Counted from the stretch's first letter, positions 42,039 to 54,694 are shown. The stretch is DNA of 64,000 nucleotides from Synaphobranchus kaupii (GCA_029718625.1 CM056380.1:44813754-44877753); one strand, 5' to 3'. Translations and numbers: made by a program. The notes: generated by a model not told the origin, from the letters alone.

Positions 42039-42945
42039 TCACTGGTCATTTTCCTGCTGGCTCACCTGCAGCTGGCATATTCCCAGTGCATTGAAGGAGG
42101 TCTTGAGGGTATTCTGAAACGTGGTGCTAGAGAAGCAGTAGATGACAGGGTCCAGGGTGCTGTTCAGGTAGGTGAACCCAATGGACATGCTGAAGAGCTC
42201 GGCAGCAATCCGGTAGGAGCGGCAGTCGTTGGGGCGAAACTTCTGGATGAAAATGCCGGAGGGGCCAGTGAGATGCCTGGCAGGAAGCAGACGGTGAAGA
42301 CAGCCACGATGAGCAGCACCACCCGGATTGCCCTCTTCACCTGCTGCTTCTTGTCCAACTGGCGCTGACGCAGGATGCAAATGATCCGCAGGGAGCAGAA
42401 GATCAGGAGTAGGAATAGCAGGAAGAACTCCAATATGTACACCACGTAGTGCAGCTGAGTGATCAGAGGTGGTTTGTCATACGAATTGAAGGTACAGCAC
42501 AGGGAGGTGTTGAGGTGTGGGTGTGGGTGCAGGAGCTTTTGGGCCAGTAGGGGGAGCCGCAGAGCCAACACCACTGCCCACATCATGCCTGAGAGCATTC
42601 CCGCCTGCCCCGTTTGTGAGCCAGTTCACCTAGTGGTGCGGGTGGACCACCTTGAAGTATCGGTCGACAACCACGATGGTCAAGAATCCGATGCTGGCTG
42701 AACGGTTGACTGCGAGCATGAACAGGTTTATATGTCACCGGGGGGTCACCGAACACCCAGTCCTCGCCACGCAGCATGTTGTCGAAGCGGAAGGGTACAC
42801 TGGCCAATAGGAGGAGGTCGGCCATGAGCAGGTTCAGCAGGTTCAGCAGGTTCAGCAGACGGAAGCAGAAGATCCACAGCGCCACCACGTTACCTGGCAG
42901 CCCCAACAGAAACTCCACGATGAGGATAGATAGGGGGCATCACTG
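42039..42945 (-). pseudogene. oxer1: oxer1-like G-protein-coupled receptor pseudogene
   Basis: A single-exon class A receptor of the hydroxycarboxylic acid/oxoeicosanoid group. Readable in order: TM1 (VEFLLGLPGNVVALWIF), TM2 (LLMADLLLLASVPFRF), WVFGD, TM3 with the DRY variant ([25 protein letters not shown]), TM5-TM6 (ILRQRQLDKKQQVKRAIRVV, CFLPGISLA) and TM7 (FTYLNSTLDPVIYCF). Lesions: frame breaks near 42735-42755, 42597-42606 and 42240-42262, a TAG at 42630-42632 right after HPHH, a probable break near the N-terminus, and an LNLLNLLNLL expansion from a 9-bp tandem repeat. It is convergent with mta3, as OXER1 is with MTA3 in human. Other members of the group remain possible by sequence alone. 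Confidence 0.75.
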
Positions 42946-43906
42946 TAGCTACCAGGCCCTGTGTGACCAGGCAATGCATTGAGGAGTTGAACATTATTTG
43001 ACCAGGGCCAGTATTTCAGGCCACTATTCCACTATTCACAGGCTGAAGCTGTGAAATCCTTGCTTCCTCTTTTTACTTCACCAGTGTTGGAGACACTATG
43101 TTTTAATAGGGTACAATAGAGAGAATGATCTCTTAGTGAATTAAAAGAAAAAGATGATCCAATTCAATTTGCACTCAAAACCATTAGCTGGCTGGTTTGT
43201 CTCACTGTTCTTGCTCCAGGAAACTAGTGAGTCAAAAGTAATGCAATTTTTTAAAGATAAAGATATGACAATGTGTGCAGACTGCATAATGTGATCAATA
43301 TTTTACAATGATGGCATCATCCATCAATTCGGATTCATCAAGGAATTTAAGTGAAATGTCCCACTTTTCCCTGGTAAAATAACAATGCAATTATTGCCTC
43401 CCCTTCCTCTTTAATTCTATTATAATCTAAGTGTTGCAAGTTAGGCCATCTCAGAAATGAATTTAGCCACACTAACTCCTTTGCGTAGAAGGTAACGCCG
43501 GCGGAAGCTTTTTGCTCAACTGAGACATTCGTTGCTACTGCAGCCGAACTATTATTGGAAATCACAAACTCTGTTTTAAATTTATTGGTAGATGGTTCAT
43601 GACGATTTCTGCCGAATACGTAGTTTCTAAGTGTCACCATTTCCCTGTAGCAAGTCCATTTATCAAGCAACCCCCCACCTAGTCTATACCTACCTATGCG
43701 TGACATAGTGGACAATAGTGTCTATGTTTGAGTTCATAAATATATTTATTCATCATATAAAATTAGAATAACGTCATAGCAACGAGATAAACCCAACAAT
43801 AGCCTGATCGTATGCCAGAAAAGCCGTGAAAAGCCCTGCTCACTCAAATGCAAAATAAACTGTGAAAGTACTCACATTCTACCATGTATTCTACTAGCAA
43901 TATATG
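42946..43906. other. Intergenic, no gene seen
   Basis: The - frame at 43347-43715 (122 codons) has no recognisable domain. No repeat structure was identified. Confidence 0.55.
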
Positions 43907-45107
43907 TGTTACGAACCAAATACGGGCTGGACCCAAGTGCAACGACCAGGAGGCAGATTTAACAGCAAGGGGTTTTTATTAAGCTTTGGGGTAGTCCCAA
44001 AGCTGTACAGAAAAGAAAACGCAGTATTACACAGGGCGAGAAAGTTCAATACGAACTGCTCCAAGCCGGAGCTGGACTTGAGTACAGGAGGAGGGTTCCA
44101 AGCCGGAACTGGACTGTACTGGACCGGAGGTCCAACTGGAACTGGATAGCAGGAACAACGGGATTGTTCCAAGCCGGAACTGGACTTTAAACTGGAGGTG
44201 CACGTAGCACCGGAACTGGACTAGAACTGGACCGGGAGGTCCAACTGGAACTGGACAGCAGGAACAACAGGATTGTTCCAAGCCGGAACTGGACTTTAAA
44301 CTGGAGGTGCACGTAGCACCGGAACTGGACTGGAACTGGACCGAGAGGTCCAACAGGTACAGGGCTGGATACTGAGGTAGGTAGCCGGCAGCGCCCGGCT
44401 GGGTAGAGCTGTGTGGCGGAGCTCAGCTGGAGCCGGTTGGGGTAGCTGGTTTGCTGAGGAACCTGGGACCGTAACCGCGGCAATGGGATTCGCCTCGGCC
44501 GGACAGGAACCACTGCAGGATAGCGAGGCAGACACCCAACTGCGGCCGTAATGCGAGCTGGAGTTGGAGGCATCGTAACACACAAACACACGGACTAACA
44601 GCTACAGACTGGTGGAGGCAGGAACAGCTGGTAATTAGAGGGAGACAGGTTAGCAACAAAGCATGCAGTAAATGATAAGGCTGAATAGTAACCAGACCGG
44701 AGGGTAGAAAGACTGTAAGTTGACGGGGTTAAGTCCGCAACCAAGCATACAGCAATATCGCACTATAACCAGACGACCAGGAAACACACTACGTAGGTTA
44801 GACAACGAACTGGCCCCGACTAGCAGCCAGACGGGGGTTTAAGTAGGGGAGTGAAAATGAAATCAAAGACGAACACGTGAGGAATGTAACTGAGAGTGAT
44901 TGACAATAAACCAGGTGCGGAATGAATGCCACGAGCCCACGAGAGGGGAAAGAGATAGGTGGAAACCAAAGTGGGAAACCGAGAGACAAGCAGAAGGGAA
45001 ACGCCCAGCCTGCAGCAACGGGGAAAACATGGACAGGGGAATCCCACATGACACGGAGGGAAAAAGGGAAAACACGGAAAAGGCCACGAGGGGAACGGAA
45101 CGTTACA
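43907..45107 (-). mobile_element. 1.2-kb solo LTR with 5-bp target duplication
   Basis: Starts TGTTACG and ends CGTTACA (near-perfect terminal inverted repeats, TG...CA) with ATATG on each side (43902-43906 and 45108-45112). On the - strand AATAAA (near 43975) lies about 70 bp before the end, as in an LTR R-U5. No gag, pol or tRNA primer site follows, so it is a solo LTR. A 5-bp duplication is usual for gypsy, BEL and some ERV elements. The open frames within it (up to 134 codons) come from the internal tandem repeat. Confidence 0.85.
44060..44360. repeat. 109-bp tandem repeat within the solo LTR
   Basis: GGATTGTTCCAAGCCGGAAC recurs at 44161 and 44270. The unit is built of smaller GGAACTGGACT modules, with a third degenerate copy at the left. 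Confidence 0.9.
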
Positions 45108-45757
45108 ATATGCTACTAAATATGAAATAAATATACAATCCTACCATTGGGTTTACACATCGAGATGTTCCTTTCAAAATTCAGTTGTCATTTATTGTCT
45201 GGTACAATCGGTTTGAGAAATATACAACACTTTATACCGCTATTACACTATCTGAAACGTCGCCGTGTTATACCCCCATGCCCTGTAAGCCTGTTTCATG
45301 CATTACAGTTCATTCTGGTTTAATTGTCGGCTTTTTATCCAATAGAGTACATTATAACCTTCGCAACGGTATATGCCAAGTCTTTTTGGGTGCTTTGAGC
45401 AATTTACTACAGCCCAGCGTAACGGCAGTTTTCGCTTTAACTGTCTAGTAGCTCTATAGAATACGCATTATGGAGGGGAGTTTCCCTTTTGCGATATGTA
45501 AGTATTTTTGAGTCTAAAATACCGTTGGTCTCGCTGGCTATATATGTTCGTTTCGTGTTTCCACTCGAGCACTGTCTTTCCAATATGTTTGATAGCCCTA
45601 TTGTTATTTTCGCATTTTGAGTGCATTTCACATACTGTAGTGCAATCGTTAAATGTATTTTTGATGTAGGCTACCGATGTTCATTGAAGATAGAACATTT
45701 GGCAGCATTTTGCAGATGGTGAAATACTATTTTATGTTCATGTTATCATACATAATA
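45108..45757. other. Intergenic, nothing recognised
   Basis: AT-rich sequence without gene, transposon terminus or tandem repeat that I can support. Confidence 0.6.
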
Positions 45758-47418
45758 CAGTCCCGGCCAAAAGTCTTGTCGCATGAGTGGACAAAAGTGA
45801 CAATTGCTAATTACCCAACTCTTAATTAGCTAATACAGTTAGGAAACAACACAAATTAATCATAAGTGTCTAAAGTTTATTTAGATACTAGCAAAATGAC
45901 ATTTCAAAATTGTTACTAAATGTTACAGCTTGATAATGATCAACAGGCCAGTTTTGGCCGGACAAAAGTCTTGTCGCAATGGCCAACTCCAATTTCTAGG
46001 CCACAGTGAATAAGGAAGAAACAAACAAGGGGCTTGATTAGTCAGCTGTAGGTAACTTTGAGCTATAAAAGCAGAAATTTGACACTTTAAGCCAAGTTCA
46101 TGCTCAACATTGCTTCTGTCAACATGCCCAAGATCAAACCAGAAACCAAAGTGCTGATCATCAAGAATCTCAAGTCCAAGTCTCCTGCTGAAGTTTCAGA
46201 CATCTTCAATGTGTCTAAACGGCAGGTGGAGAGGATTCGCAAGCGCTACCAAGAGACTAGCGACGTCCATGACAGACCCAGGTCGGGCAGACCGCGCAAG
46301 ACAACTACTCGAGACGACAGCCTGCTGGTCCGATGGTCAAAAGCCAGCCCCAGGGAGGAGTGGACGCCAGCAACGCCTGTTTCGTCAAGAACTGTACGTC
46401 GGATTCTTGCTCGCAATGGTCTCCACGGTCGTATTGCTGCCCAGAAACCAGCGCTAAACAAGAGACAGCTAAGAAACCGTGTTGCGTACGCCAAGGCCCA
46501 CAGCCTGACGGAAGGTTGGACAGCAGAAAAGTGTCAAAAAATTTATTTTTCAGATGAATCGTCAGTTGAGCTCCATCCCAAGCGCCGCCAATATTGTCGA
46601 CGACCCTCTGGGGCCCACAGTTCACCCAGAAGACAGTCAAATTTGGAGGTGGAAAGATTATGGTTTGGGGTTACATCCAATACGGAGGTGCCAGGGAGAT
46701 CTGTAAGGTGGATGGTAACATTGACAGTGCCAAATATCAACAGATTCTTGCCTCCCAGTACATTCCCAACTACAAGAGGGGTCAGATTTTTCAACAGGAT
46801 GGAGCTCCTTGCCATACCTCAGGTTCCACTATGAAGTTTCTCAGGGGGAAGAAGATCAAGGTCCTTCACGGATGGCCAGCACAGTCTCCAGATATGAATA
46901 TTATTGACCATATCTGGGGAAGAATGAAGGAGGAAGCTTGGAGGACCAAGCCGAAGAACTTGGAGTAGCTTTGGGATGCCTGCAAGGTGGCCTTCCATGC
47001 CATCCCCGACGACTTCATCAACAAGCTCTACGACTCTCTGCCAAACCGGATGGCAACTGTTCTGCAGGCCAAAGGAACCCATACAAGATATTCATTTCTT
47101 AACTTATAGTCCATGATGAAATACTAGACTGATTTTTCATTTGGTATTTTATTAACTTTTTGAGAAAGATAAAATTTATTGATTATAATTTGATTTGCGA
47201 CGAGACTTTTGTCCAGGTAGAAACTGGCTTGTTCATCATTATCAAGCAATTAACCTTATAAGCATCTATGAAATTTTAGTTTTGCTAGTATCTAAATAAA
47301 CTTTAGACACTTATGATGAATTTGTGTTGTTTCCTAACTGTATTAGCTAATTAAGAGTTGGGTAATTAGCAATTGTCACTTTTGTCCACTCATGCGACAA
47401 GACTTTTGGCCGGGACTG
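45758..47418 (+). mobile_element. Full-length Tc1/mariner-type transposon
   Basis: 1661 bp with inverted repeats of about 140 bp (CAGTCCCGGCCAAAAGTCTT at the left, its inverse at the right). TA flanks both ends (45756-45757, 47419-47420). It carries one transposase gene with two visible lesions. Confidence 0.95.
46124..47109 (+). pseudogene. Tc1/mariner transposase, frameshifted, one stop
   Basis: The transposase cuts and pastes its own element. It starts MPKIKPETKVLIIKNLKSKS and has a helix-turn-helix DNA-binding region (EVSDIFNVSKRQVERIRKRY), a GRPRK hook, then the catalytic domain: first acid in FSDES, second in FQQDGAPCHTS, third in MNIIDHIWG. The spacing between the second and third acids is 35 residues, and the third is Asp where most Tc1 elements have Glu. 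A frame break lies at about 46600-46625 and TAG at 46966-46968. Otherwise it reads through to TAG at 47107-47109. Confidence 0.92.
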
Positions 47419-48275
47419 TATAGGCTATGGCGTATACTTGTCTCTTAGGGCATGACAAATGCTCATTCCAATTTACTGTGCGCTGATATGTGGTAGATTA
47501 AGGTAAAAATTTTCTTGGAGTTATTATGAATAGGAAAATTTAAAAGATTAAAAGAATACAGAAAAATGCAATCCCAGGACAAAAGTATACATACTGTAGA
47601 GTACAGGGACAAGTGATGTTTTATTGAGGTACAAGAGTGAATGATTAGGCAACATATTTAGGTGTATGTAACACTGTGATATCAATGTTTTTTATCTTAA
47701 GCCATCAGAAGGAGCAAATGTATTTGTTTTGTAATGGACAAAACTAATTTATTCATTTTATGACATTGCATAGGGGTTTTGGACCCATAGATATCTACCC
47801 CCCTATACTGATGAAAATATAGTAATTCCCACTTGAAAATTATGCAAAAGTGAGTTTTATGAGCCAAAACTGTTGATTTGTAGTTAAATATATCATAATT
47901 CTGTTTTATTTAGAGCAGTGCACAATTTAGCCATTTGGATAGATTTGGAGACACTAATGGACAACAGGGTACACTGCTATATTTTGCATCATAGACCTTT
48001 AGTAGTTCTGCATATCATTCTCAGATTTTGCAAAACTTGTGGACATGGAGTTTATGATCCAGGAAATGTATATATATTACCGATTTCACTTATGTAGCTC
48101 TCAGCGAAATAAAAAAATAAAAAAACGATTTTTAAATTTTTTTTTCCAAAGTTTCTTTGCATTTGTGGCACTTTATTTTGACTTAAATTATGAAAATAAA
48201 CAAATCTAAGTTTGTATTGTAAATGGTACACCTGTCTTGTTTCATTTAAGCCATTTACCAAGTTTATGTGATGCT
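47419..48275. other. Intergenic, nothing recognised
   Basis: AT-rich. No gene or repeat structure that I can support. Confidence 0.6.
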
Positions 48276-50227
48276 CACACATCTTACACCCGGCGCAAAG
48301 CGGCGCTAACCCAAACGCAAGTGTCTTTGCTATCTTACACCCGGCGGTAGGTTCATTATAACTCCTAACGCTCACGCCGTTTAACTAGCATGTACTCTTG
48401 CGCCGTTTGGGCGTGTTGGTCTTAAGATGAGGAGTGGCCAGGATTCTTTTTGGCGTATTGCTATCTTGAGCCAGCAGAAAGCGCTTGCGGTAGAACCACC
48501 ACTAACCTGGTCTAAAGTCATGTCGCAGTTGTATACATGTTATTTTAACGGCGCATATAAGTGCGTCTACAAAGGCGTGTGCACAATGCGCGTACCCTCC
48601 TGTCTGTTACACACAGGGGCGCGCACAAGCACGATTAAAATATCAAGATTACAATGTGAAATAGTATTATTGTGTAGCCTATATCAAAAAATACATAATA
48701 ATAAAAGGGTCCATAGCCTACCTTTCCCTCAGTGAAGGGGAATGCCATGCACATTAAATTGCTTTCAGCCCACTCCATCAACATCCAGGCGATGTGCGAT
48801 GGTACGGGACAATGGCTATCCATTAAAAAGCAGCTGATGACACCTATATCAAGCCTAATGCGGGAATTGTCATTTACACCTAATGCGTGAATTGTCATTC
48901 AATGGAAAACTCGCGCACGGCAATAGACGGACATTTAAGTTCTGAAAATGCGCTTCAGATGTCATTACAATACAGCTCTGTTTATCTATGAATACAGCCT
49001 GTAAGTAAATAGAATGGTTTGTGACTGAAAAAAGTTCAAAACCTTGTCCAGTGAATATTGCATTTATTGTTTTTCAAATAGCCTAGGCTACAGCGGATTC
49101 GCTGTGCATAAGGTTTTTTTCGATAGCCTATGGTTAAAAAACGGAGATAAATGTTTAGTTGACCATGTGAACTAAATTGTAACCTTAGCTATTCTTCGTC
49201 CTTCATATTTTTTAAATTACAGTGACCAGGTTTCCATACTCTCACCATTTAAAACCCAGCTGATTTCACCCGTTATTCCATAACTGAACAAAACGATTTT
49301 AAAGAGAACTAAGCGTCTAATTAGAAACTAAAACAAATTTGCAGCATGTTACACAATTAATTCACAATTAATTGTAATGCCATTCTCTGCACGTGCGCTG
49401 CATGTTCTCTGTTTCCCCTGCTGTAAGTCGCATGTTTCACGGTCTTCCTGGGAAAGTGGATTGTTTTAAAGGATTACGCTACGAGTAAAACAGGTTGGTC
49501 ACATTTCCATAAACAGGACATTATTAAACAAGGGGAAATATGCGTGAACATATGGGTTGCGAACCTGACAGCTTTATTGTAGGCTATTTAGTGTCATCAT
49601 TAAGGCAAAATAACGGTAGGTAACTATGTTATTAATCAATATTAGCCTACTATGCAGGTAGCCTAATGAACTTTGGATGAAGCTTGAACTTCGAGAACTC
49701 CATGAGAACAGCCTCTTGGAATTGATGTTTGACATTTTCATTGCATAATCAAACGAAATTCGCTGAACAAGCAGGCTAATTTGGCGTTTTCTAAGGTGAG
49801 ACTGAAGCCATTGATAGCTTATTCTCAGCTGTTGCAGGTCCTTTTAACGAAATTTAACCGCATATATTTTGTAAAATAACAGCCCTGTCTGGAATTACCG
49901 GGAACTCATAGGCTAATGGTTAGTCTGAATAATATTGATCATACTCCATTTAGCCTATTCCTTGACCACACTAAACACGCATGAGCAAGGTGGAAAAGCA
50001 GGCTTTTAAAGGGAATGGGATATGACATTTTGATTGGTTTATTGCATGTCACGCCCAAGACACACCTATAATTAATGAAGCGACTAGGTTCAGCCCAGTT
50101 GCACCTTGCGCCGTGCTTAGCGCCAAAAAAACACGCCGTTAAAATAGCAAAAGTGGACTGGGACACGCCCAAAATGGACTTTACGCCATGCGCTTAGACT
50201 AAGCGCCAAGATCGCCAAGATAGGGCC
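48276..50227. mobile_element. Remnant of a PIF/Harbinger-like repeat
   Basis: The left end carries ATCTTACACCCGGCGC twice (48281 and 48332). The right end has ACGCCATGCGCTTAGACTAA followed by GCGCCAAGATAGGGCCC. These resemble a common fish repeat with GGCGCA-rich termini. The ends are only weakly inverted, the interior has no transposase frame, and no target duplication was found, so the limits and class are tentative. Confidence 0.45.
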
Positions 50228-51384
50228 CCTGGAGTTATAAAGCCTTAAACAGAGCACCCCCTTAATGGGTGAAATTTGCCATCTGCGCCAAGGGGTTAAA
50301 AAAAATAAAAAAATAAAAAATAATTCTTATGGTAAGATTTTGTAAAACATTTTCTTATAGGATTTCACCATTTTTCAAAACACTAGTCATGTAGAATAAT
50401 GGCCATCCCATGAAAAATTTATGGTTTTTCACTGGCAACATTGCTTCCTTTTTTTTGCAGGATATTTTTTTAAAGTGCAGATTTTCAGCTGAACCCCTCA
50501 ACTCTCATCATGCATTTCAACTGCAACTGAGCAAGTATCTTTGTGGAAATTAAAATCCACAAACAAAATTATCCTGAATAAATAATCCGTGAATATTATT
50601 AAAACGAGCAGCATGAGTGCCCTGAACAATCTTCAGCCTGCTTCCCCCTACCACAATAGACACACAGCGCATGGAAAAAAACTAAATACAAAAGCCAGAC
50701 ACAACAAAATACATTAAAATTAACAAACACAAACACGAGAGCCAGCTGGACTACATGTCGCCATTACAGCGCCACGTGACGTTTGATGATTATCTTTGAG
50801 GTACCGCATTCGATTCAATAGCCCCCAGATTGATTTTACATCATACTTGTTTATCCTCTCATATTGTGTTTCTGGTAATGAGAGAGTCGCATTTCAACTG
50901 ATAGCAGATTCCACATGTGTCAGCCAGTTAAAAAAAGCAATTACACAGAAATGGAAACACTGAATGATAATGAAGATGATGATTATGATGAGGGTTATTA
51001 TGTTTTTGTCTTCAGTATGAAAAACGTCCAGGCACATAATCAAGAAAGGCTGCATTGTACTTATCAGTTTTGTTCTAGTGATGAATCATTTGTTTCAATA
51101 AATCAATAAATAACAATTTGACACAGTTTGTTGTGATGTGAATTGCATCATATCCTGTACCTGCTGGAGCCAGCCACTAAACAATGTATCTATTATTGAC
51201 TACACTCATGTTTCTGCATTACACATGTCAGGTTATCAAGGCAATTTCAGTAGCTTAATTATGAACTTCTCTCCACCCATAGCAAAAATGTGGTTTTATC
51301 TCTAATCGGCAATGTCTACGTGGAAACAGCCCTTGCTGACATATTTAAAACAAACATTGTATAGAACTTACCAACAGGAAAATA
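50228..51384. other. Intergenic, nothing recognised
   Basis: AT-rich. The small frame at 50915-51109 has no family features. Confidence 0.6.
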
Positions 51385-52036
51385 CAGTGAGCACCATAAT
51401 TCATTGGACAATGACACATTTTTTGCTATTTTGGTATATTCTGTAGTCTAGCAATTTGAGTTTGAAAGGATACAATGACAATGAAGTGCAGTTTGAAGTG
51501 CAGACTGTCAGCTTTAATTTGAGGGTATCTTCATCCATATCGGATGAACCGTTTAGAAATTATAGAACCTTTTGTACATAGCATTTTCGGGCATCAAAAA
51601 ATATTGGACAGTTTAGCATAATGTAGAATAAAATAATCATTTTTAATATTTGGTCGCATATCCTTTGCATGCCATTATGTCCTGATGTCTGTGACCCAAC
51701 AATATCAAAAGACTCTCGGTATCTTATTTTCTGGTACTCTTACAAGCGATACTATAACTTCTCTGCATTTGAATGCATCTCTATGGGAATTGGGGGTGGG
51801 ACTAGATTTAGCTGTAAATTATGCTGGAACAGTATGGTTGGCGAAATGGCTGTAAGTCATCAAGGGTCTGAGGTATCAAACGAGCCTCAAACCATCACTC
51901 TGCTGCCAGATATGCAGTACATATGGATGGATCACTTTAAGGGTTGTTTCTTCTGACAAATTTTCCTAATTAAGGTTAGTTAATTAAGGTTGACTGAGAT
52001 AAAGGAGAAAAATAATGAGAAGAAACCCTTCAAACT
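51385..52036 (+). mobile_element. Foldback Tc1-like element, copy E, right arm lost
   Basis: The left end CAGTGAGCACCATAATTCAT follows TA, and the sequence tracks copy C through the central block. At the hairpin turn (51967-52006) about 40 bp of unrelated sequence replaces the expected bases. The family sequence then resumes (GAGAAGAAACCCTTCAA) for about 17 bp and ends. Confidence 0.85.
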
Positions 52037-53589
52037 GATTTCAGTCTAACCCCCACTCAGCAACAGGATTCTACACAGTTTAACCAATGATAGAACATTT
52101 TTTATCAAATTCTCCCATGGGAATACTAAAACCATAGGTCATGACTGATGTGCCGATATGTTTATATTGACTATAAACAAGTCAGTCCTTTCATAAACAT
52201 CTGTGGGGTGACATCGGTGGTGTTAAATATGCTACATTAGAGTCATAGCCGTTTTTCTTTTTTTTTTGTTTTACATTTTGTGTCATGATTTTATGTCAGC
52301 ACATGAAAAAACGCAGTCTGTCTTTATGGTCTGTTAACATTTTAAAAAAATCAGTTTTCACTGCATAAGAACTCTTATTATATCAGGATCAACCCATTGA
52401 CACTTTGCCCTGAACTGTATGACACTAGCATTCCTGTCCTACACATTTATCGTTATTTTCACCGCAGCTTGTCTGTACATTGATACATTGCTTTTTCCGG
52501 AAAAGAAATGACTTCAAATTGGACATTCCAAATTAGGGTGGGGATTGGGACGTAGCCTATAGCCGTACCATCGCACTATGGGCGCCAAATTATTCTTTTT
52601 ATTATTATTAAAGGAACTGGAGATGGAAGGCTATAGGGCCAGGCGGTGAATCCTAGGATGTAGGCTAACGGGAAACAGCCTATACTGCATATGTTGAGTG
52701 CAACAGAGCTGGCTGCCCATTGAATTAAACATAGCATAGAAAACCAAGATGATTTAACGACCAACGGTCAATTTTATGTTATAAATGTCATTAGTAATTT
52801 GTGAAACAGATAATTGTTTTTGTCCCGACGTTTTGGGGATTGGGGAAACATTCATTTAAATTTATTTACTGTAGCCTACGTTTTCCTAATTAAAAAAAAA
52901 AATTTTTTACGTGTTTTCACAAACTGCTTTTCATATGAAACGTAAGCCTACCGTTCGTTAATCGAGTTTCAAAACTATCATCGGAGAACTTTAATTTCGC
53001 CTTCAAATGTCTGATATTCCCCATTCACTTTCATGGTAGCTCAAATGTTTTGCACTCAACATGCGCAATATAGGCTTACTTCCGGGGCTTCACAGTTTAG
53101 GTTGGCTGAGGGAGGGTGCTTTCCAATCTAGTAGTTAGTAAATATATGTCTATATAAAATATGCTTTGCTTTGAATCCTAAGAAACTCCGTGGATGCCGA
53201 GAGCGGGTCGTCATAAAACATGCCCAGCTGTTCACGGGACAGATACAAGGCACCTGTACACACGATGCCTGCAGTAATTAAGGTTAGTTAATTAAGGTTT
53301 ACTGAGAGTTGTAACGCGAATGTTTTCCAGAGGGTTGTAGGCTACCGTTCGATAGTGGCCTTTTTTTCCGCTTTTGGTAACGCCCTGAAATCTAGGTGCA
53401 CTTTTTGTGTGATTTCCGTGAAATTTTACATTTAGTGTTAACTCCGTGAAATTGACCGGGAATTGCGTAGGGCCCGAATTATTATATTTAGATAATGTGT
53501 TTATCAAAAGATGCTTAGACAAGCACAGACCCTACTAAATGGCTAATTTCTAATTTCATTACACACACATAGATGTGGCCGCAGTGAGC
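52037..53589. other. Intergenic with a possible small regulatory patch
   Basis: No gene recognised. CATGCGCAAT near 53061 and ACTTCCGG near 53080 are NRF1-half-site and ETS-like motifs next to each other. A 33-bp segment at 53275-53307 matches the odd centre of copy E. Confidence 0.45.
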
Positions 53590-53905
53590 GGGCGCTGCTG
53601 AACTAAGAAAGCTGTAGATCAAATTGATCTCACAGAACAGTTAATTGAATTCCGTTAACTACCTCCAAGTAGGCTAATTAACTTCAATTTGCATCACCCT
53701 TTAAATTGCGCAGGTCTTTTGGGACAATGCTGATGTTCTGTGTGTGATGTTCCAAATACACAGGGACATCTGAAATAATGACAAATTTTACTAATGATTA
53801 ATAATTTGTACTCTGTGTGGACTCCTTCTTTTGGAAGGTTAGTTTGGTGAGAGTTGTTGTGTCAGATACATTTCAGATACAGGGTCAGCAATCTGATGTG
53901 TGCTA
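53590..53905 (+). repeat. Noncoding segment duplicated in diverged form at 33.2 kb (copy 2)
   Basis: Collinear with 33195-33560 (see that entry). Homology fades at about 53590 and 53905. Confidence 0.75.
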
Positions 53906-54129
53906 GTGTCACGGTTGAGGTTGCCGTGCTTTCTTTTGCGGAAGCTCCCGGGTGTCTGTGCCGGGTTTTTTCCTCCGTCCCAGCACCACAGAACTATATA
54001 CGAACTAGAAAGGCAACTGCCTTCTCAAAACGGCATCGTTTTCCACGGCCCAAAGTTTTTTTTTCTTTCTGATTGGCCAACGTGACCTGTCACGTGAAGG
54101 TGAAGGTTTTGCAGAGAGTAATGGACCCT

Positions 54130-54564
54130 AACATAGACACTATAATAAAACTTTCAAAATCGGAAGGAAAGGGTATTGCATGGAAGAAGATAAATGAAGA
54201 GTGGCAGCAACAATGGAATCAGGAGTTAAGAGGAAGACAGCTACATGCAATACAGAGTAGAGTGGGCACTGGGAGAAGCAGGGGAGGAAATAGAAGAGAG
54301 GAGGCAGTTATGACCAGACTAAGAATAGGACACAGCAACCTGAACGGGACTCTCCACATTATAGGGAAGCACCAAAATGGATTATGTGACCATTGTCAGA
54401 CACCAGAAACAGTACAACATGTACTTGTTAACTGTAGAAAATACATACTAGAACGTAAGGACATGATGGAGGGAATGAAAAGAGCAGGACTAACAGGAGG
54501 AGATGTAAAGGGCATACTGTGGTGTAAGTGGACAAGGCAGGAAATGTTTGATCAGCTATCTTAA
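54130..54564 (+). pseudogene. C-terminal fragment of a non-LTR retrotransposon ORF2
   Basis: Reads WQQQWNQELRGRQLHAIQSR, then MTRLRIGHSNLNGTLHI and CDHCQTPETVQHVLVNC, ending LS-stop at 54562-54564. The TRLRIGH motif followed by a C-X2-C...H-X4-C cluster is the usual C-terminus of I/Nimb or Jockey-type LINE polyproteins. The apparent open frame starting at 54073 includes host flank. The endonuclease and reverse transcriptase parts are missing. Confidence 0.85.
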
Positions 54565-54694
54565 GAGAACAGGACTAATAGGGAAAATATAGCAAACCGG
54601 ACAATGTAGGAGTTAACTAACTCCAGAAGATGGCAGTAGTGCAACACTAAGTATGTAAGCTGCCGTAAATCCCCAAAGAAGAAGAAGAAGAAGA
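54130..54694 (+). mobile_element. 5'-truncated LINE insertion with 15-bp target duplication
   Basis: AGAGTAATGGACCCT occurs immediately before (54115-54129) and after (54695-54709). The insert contains the end of a reverse-transcriptase ORF and a short 3' UTR, and finishes in a GAA-repeat tail (AAGAAGAAGAAGAAG). Truncation at the 5' end, a simple-repeat tail and a duplicated target are the marks of target-primed reverse transcription. Confidence 0.93.

Noticed and set aside
44187..44591. A 134-codon - strand frame rich in PVPVGPP.
   Set aside because: It is the 109-bp tandem repeat of the solo LTR, with no family features.
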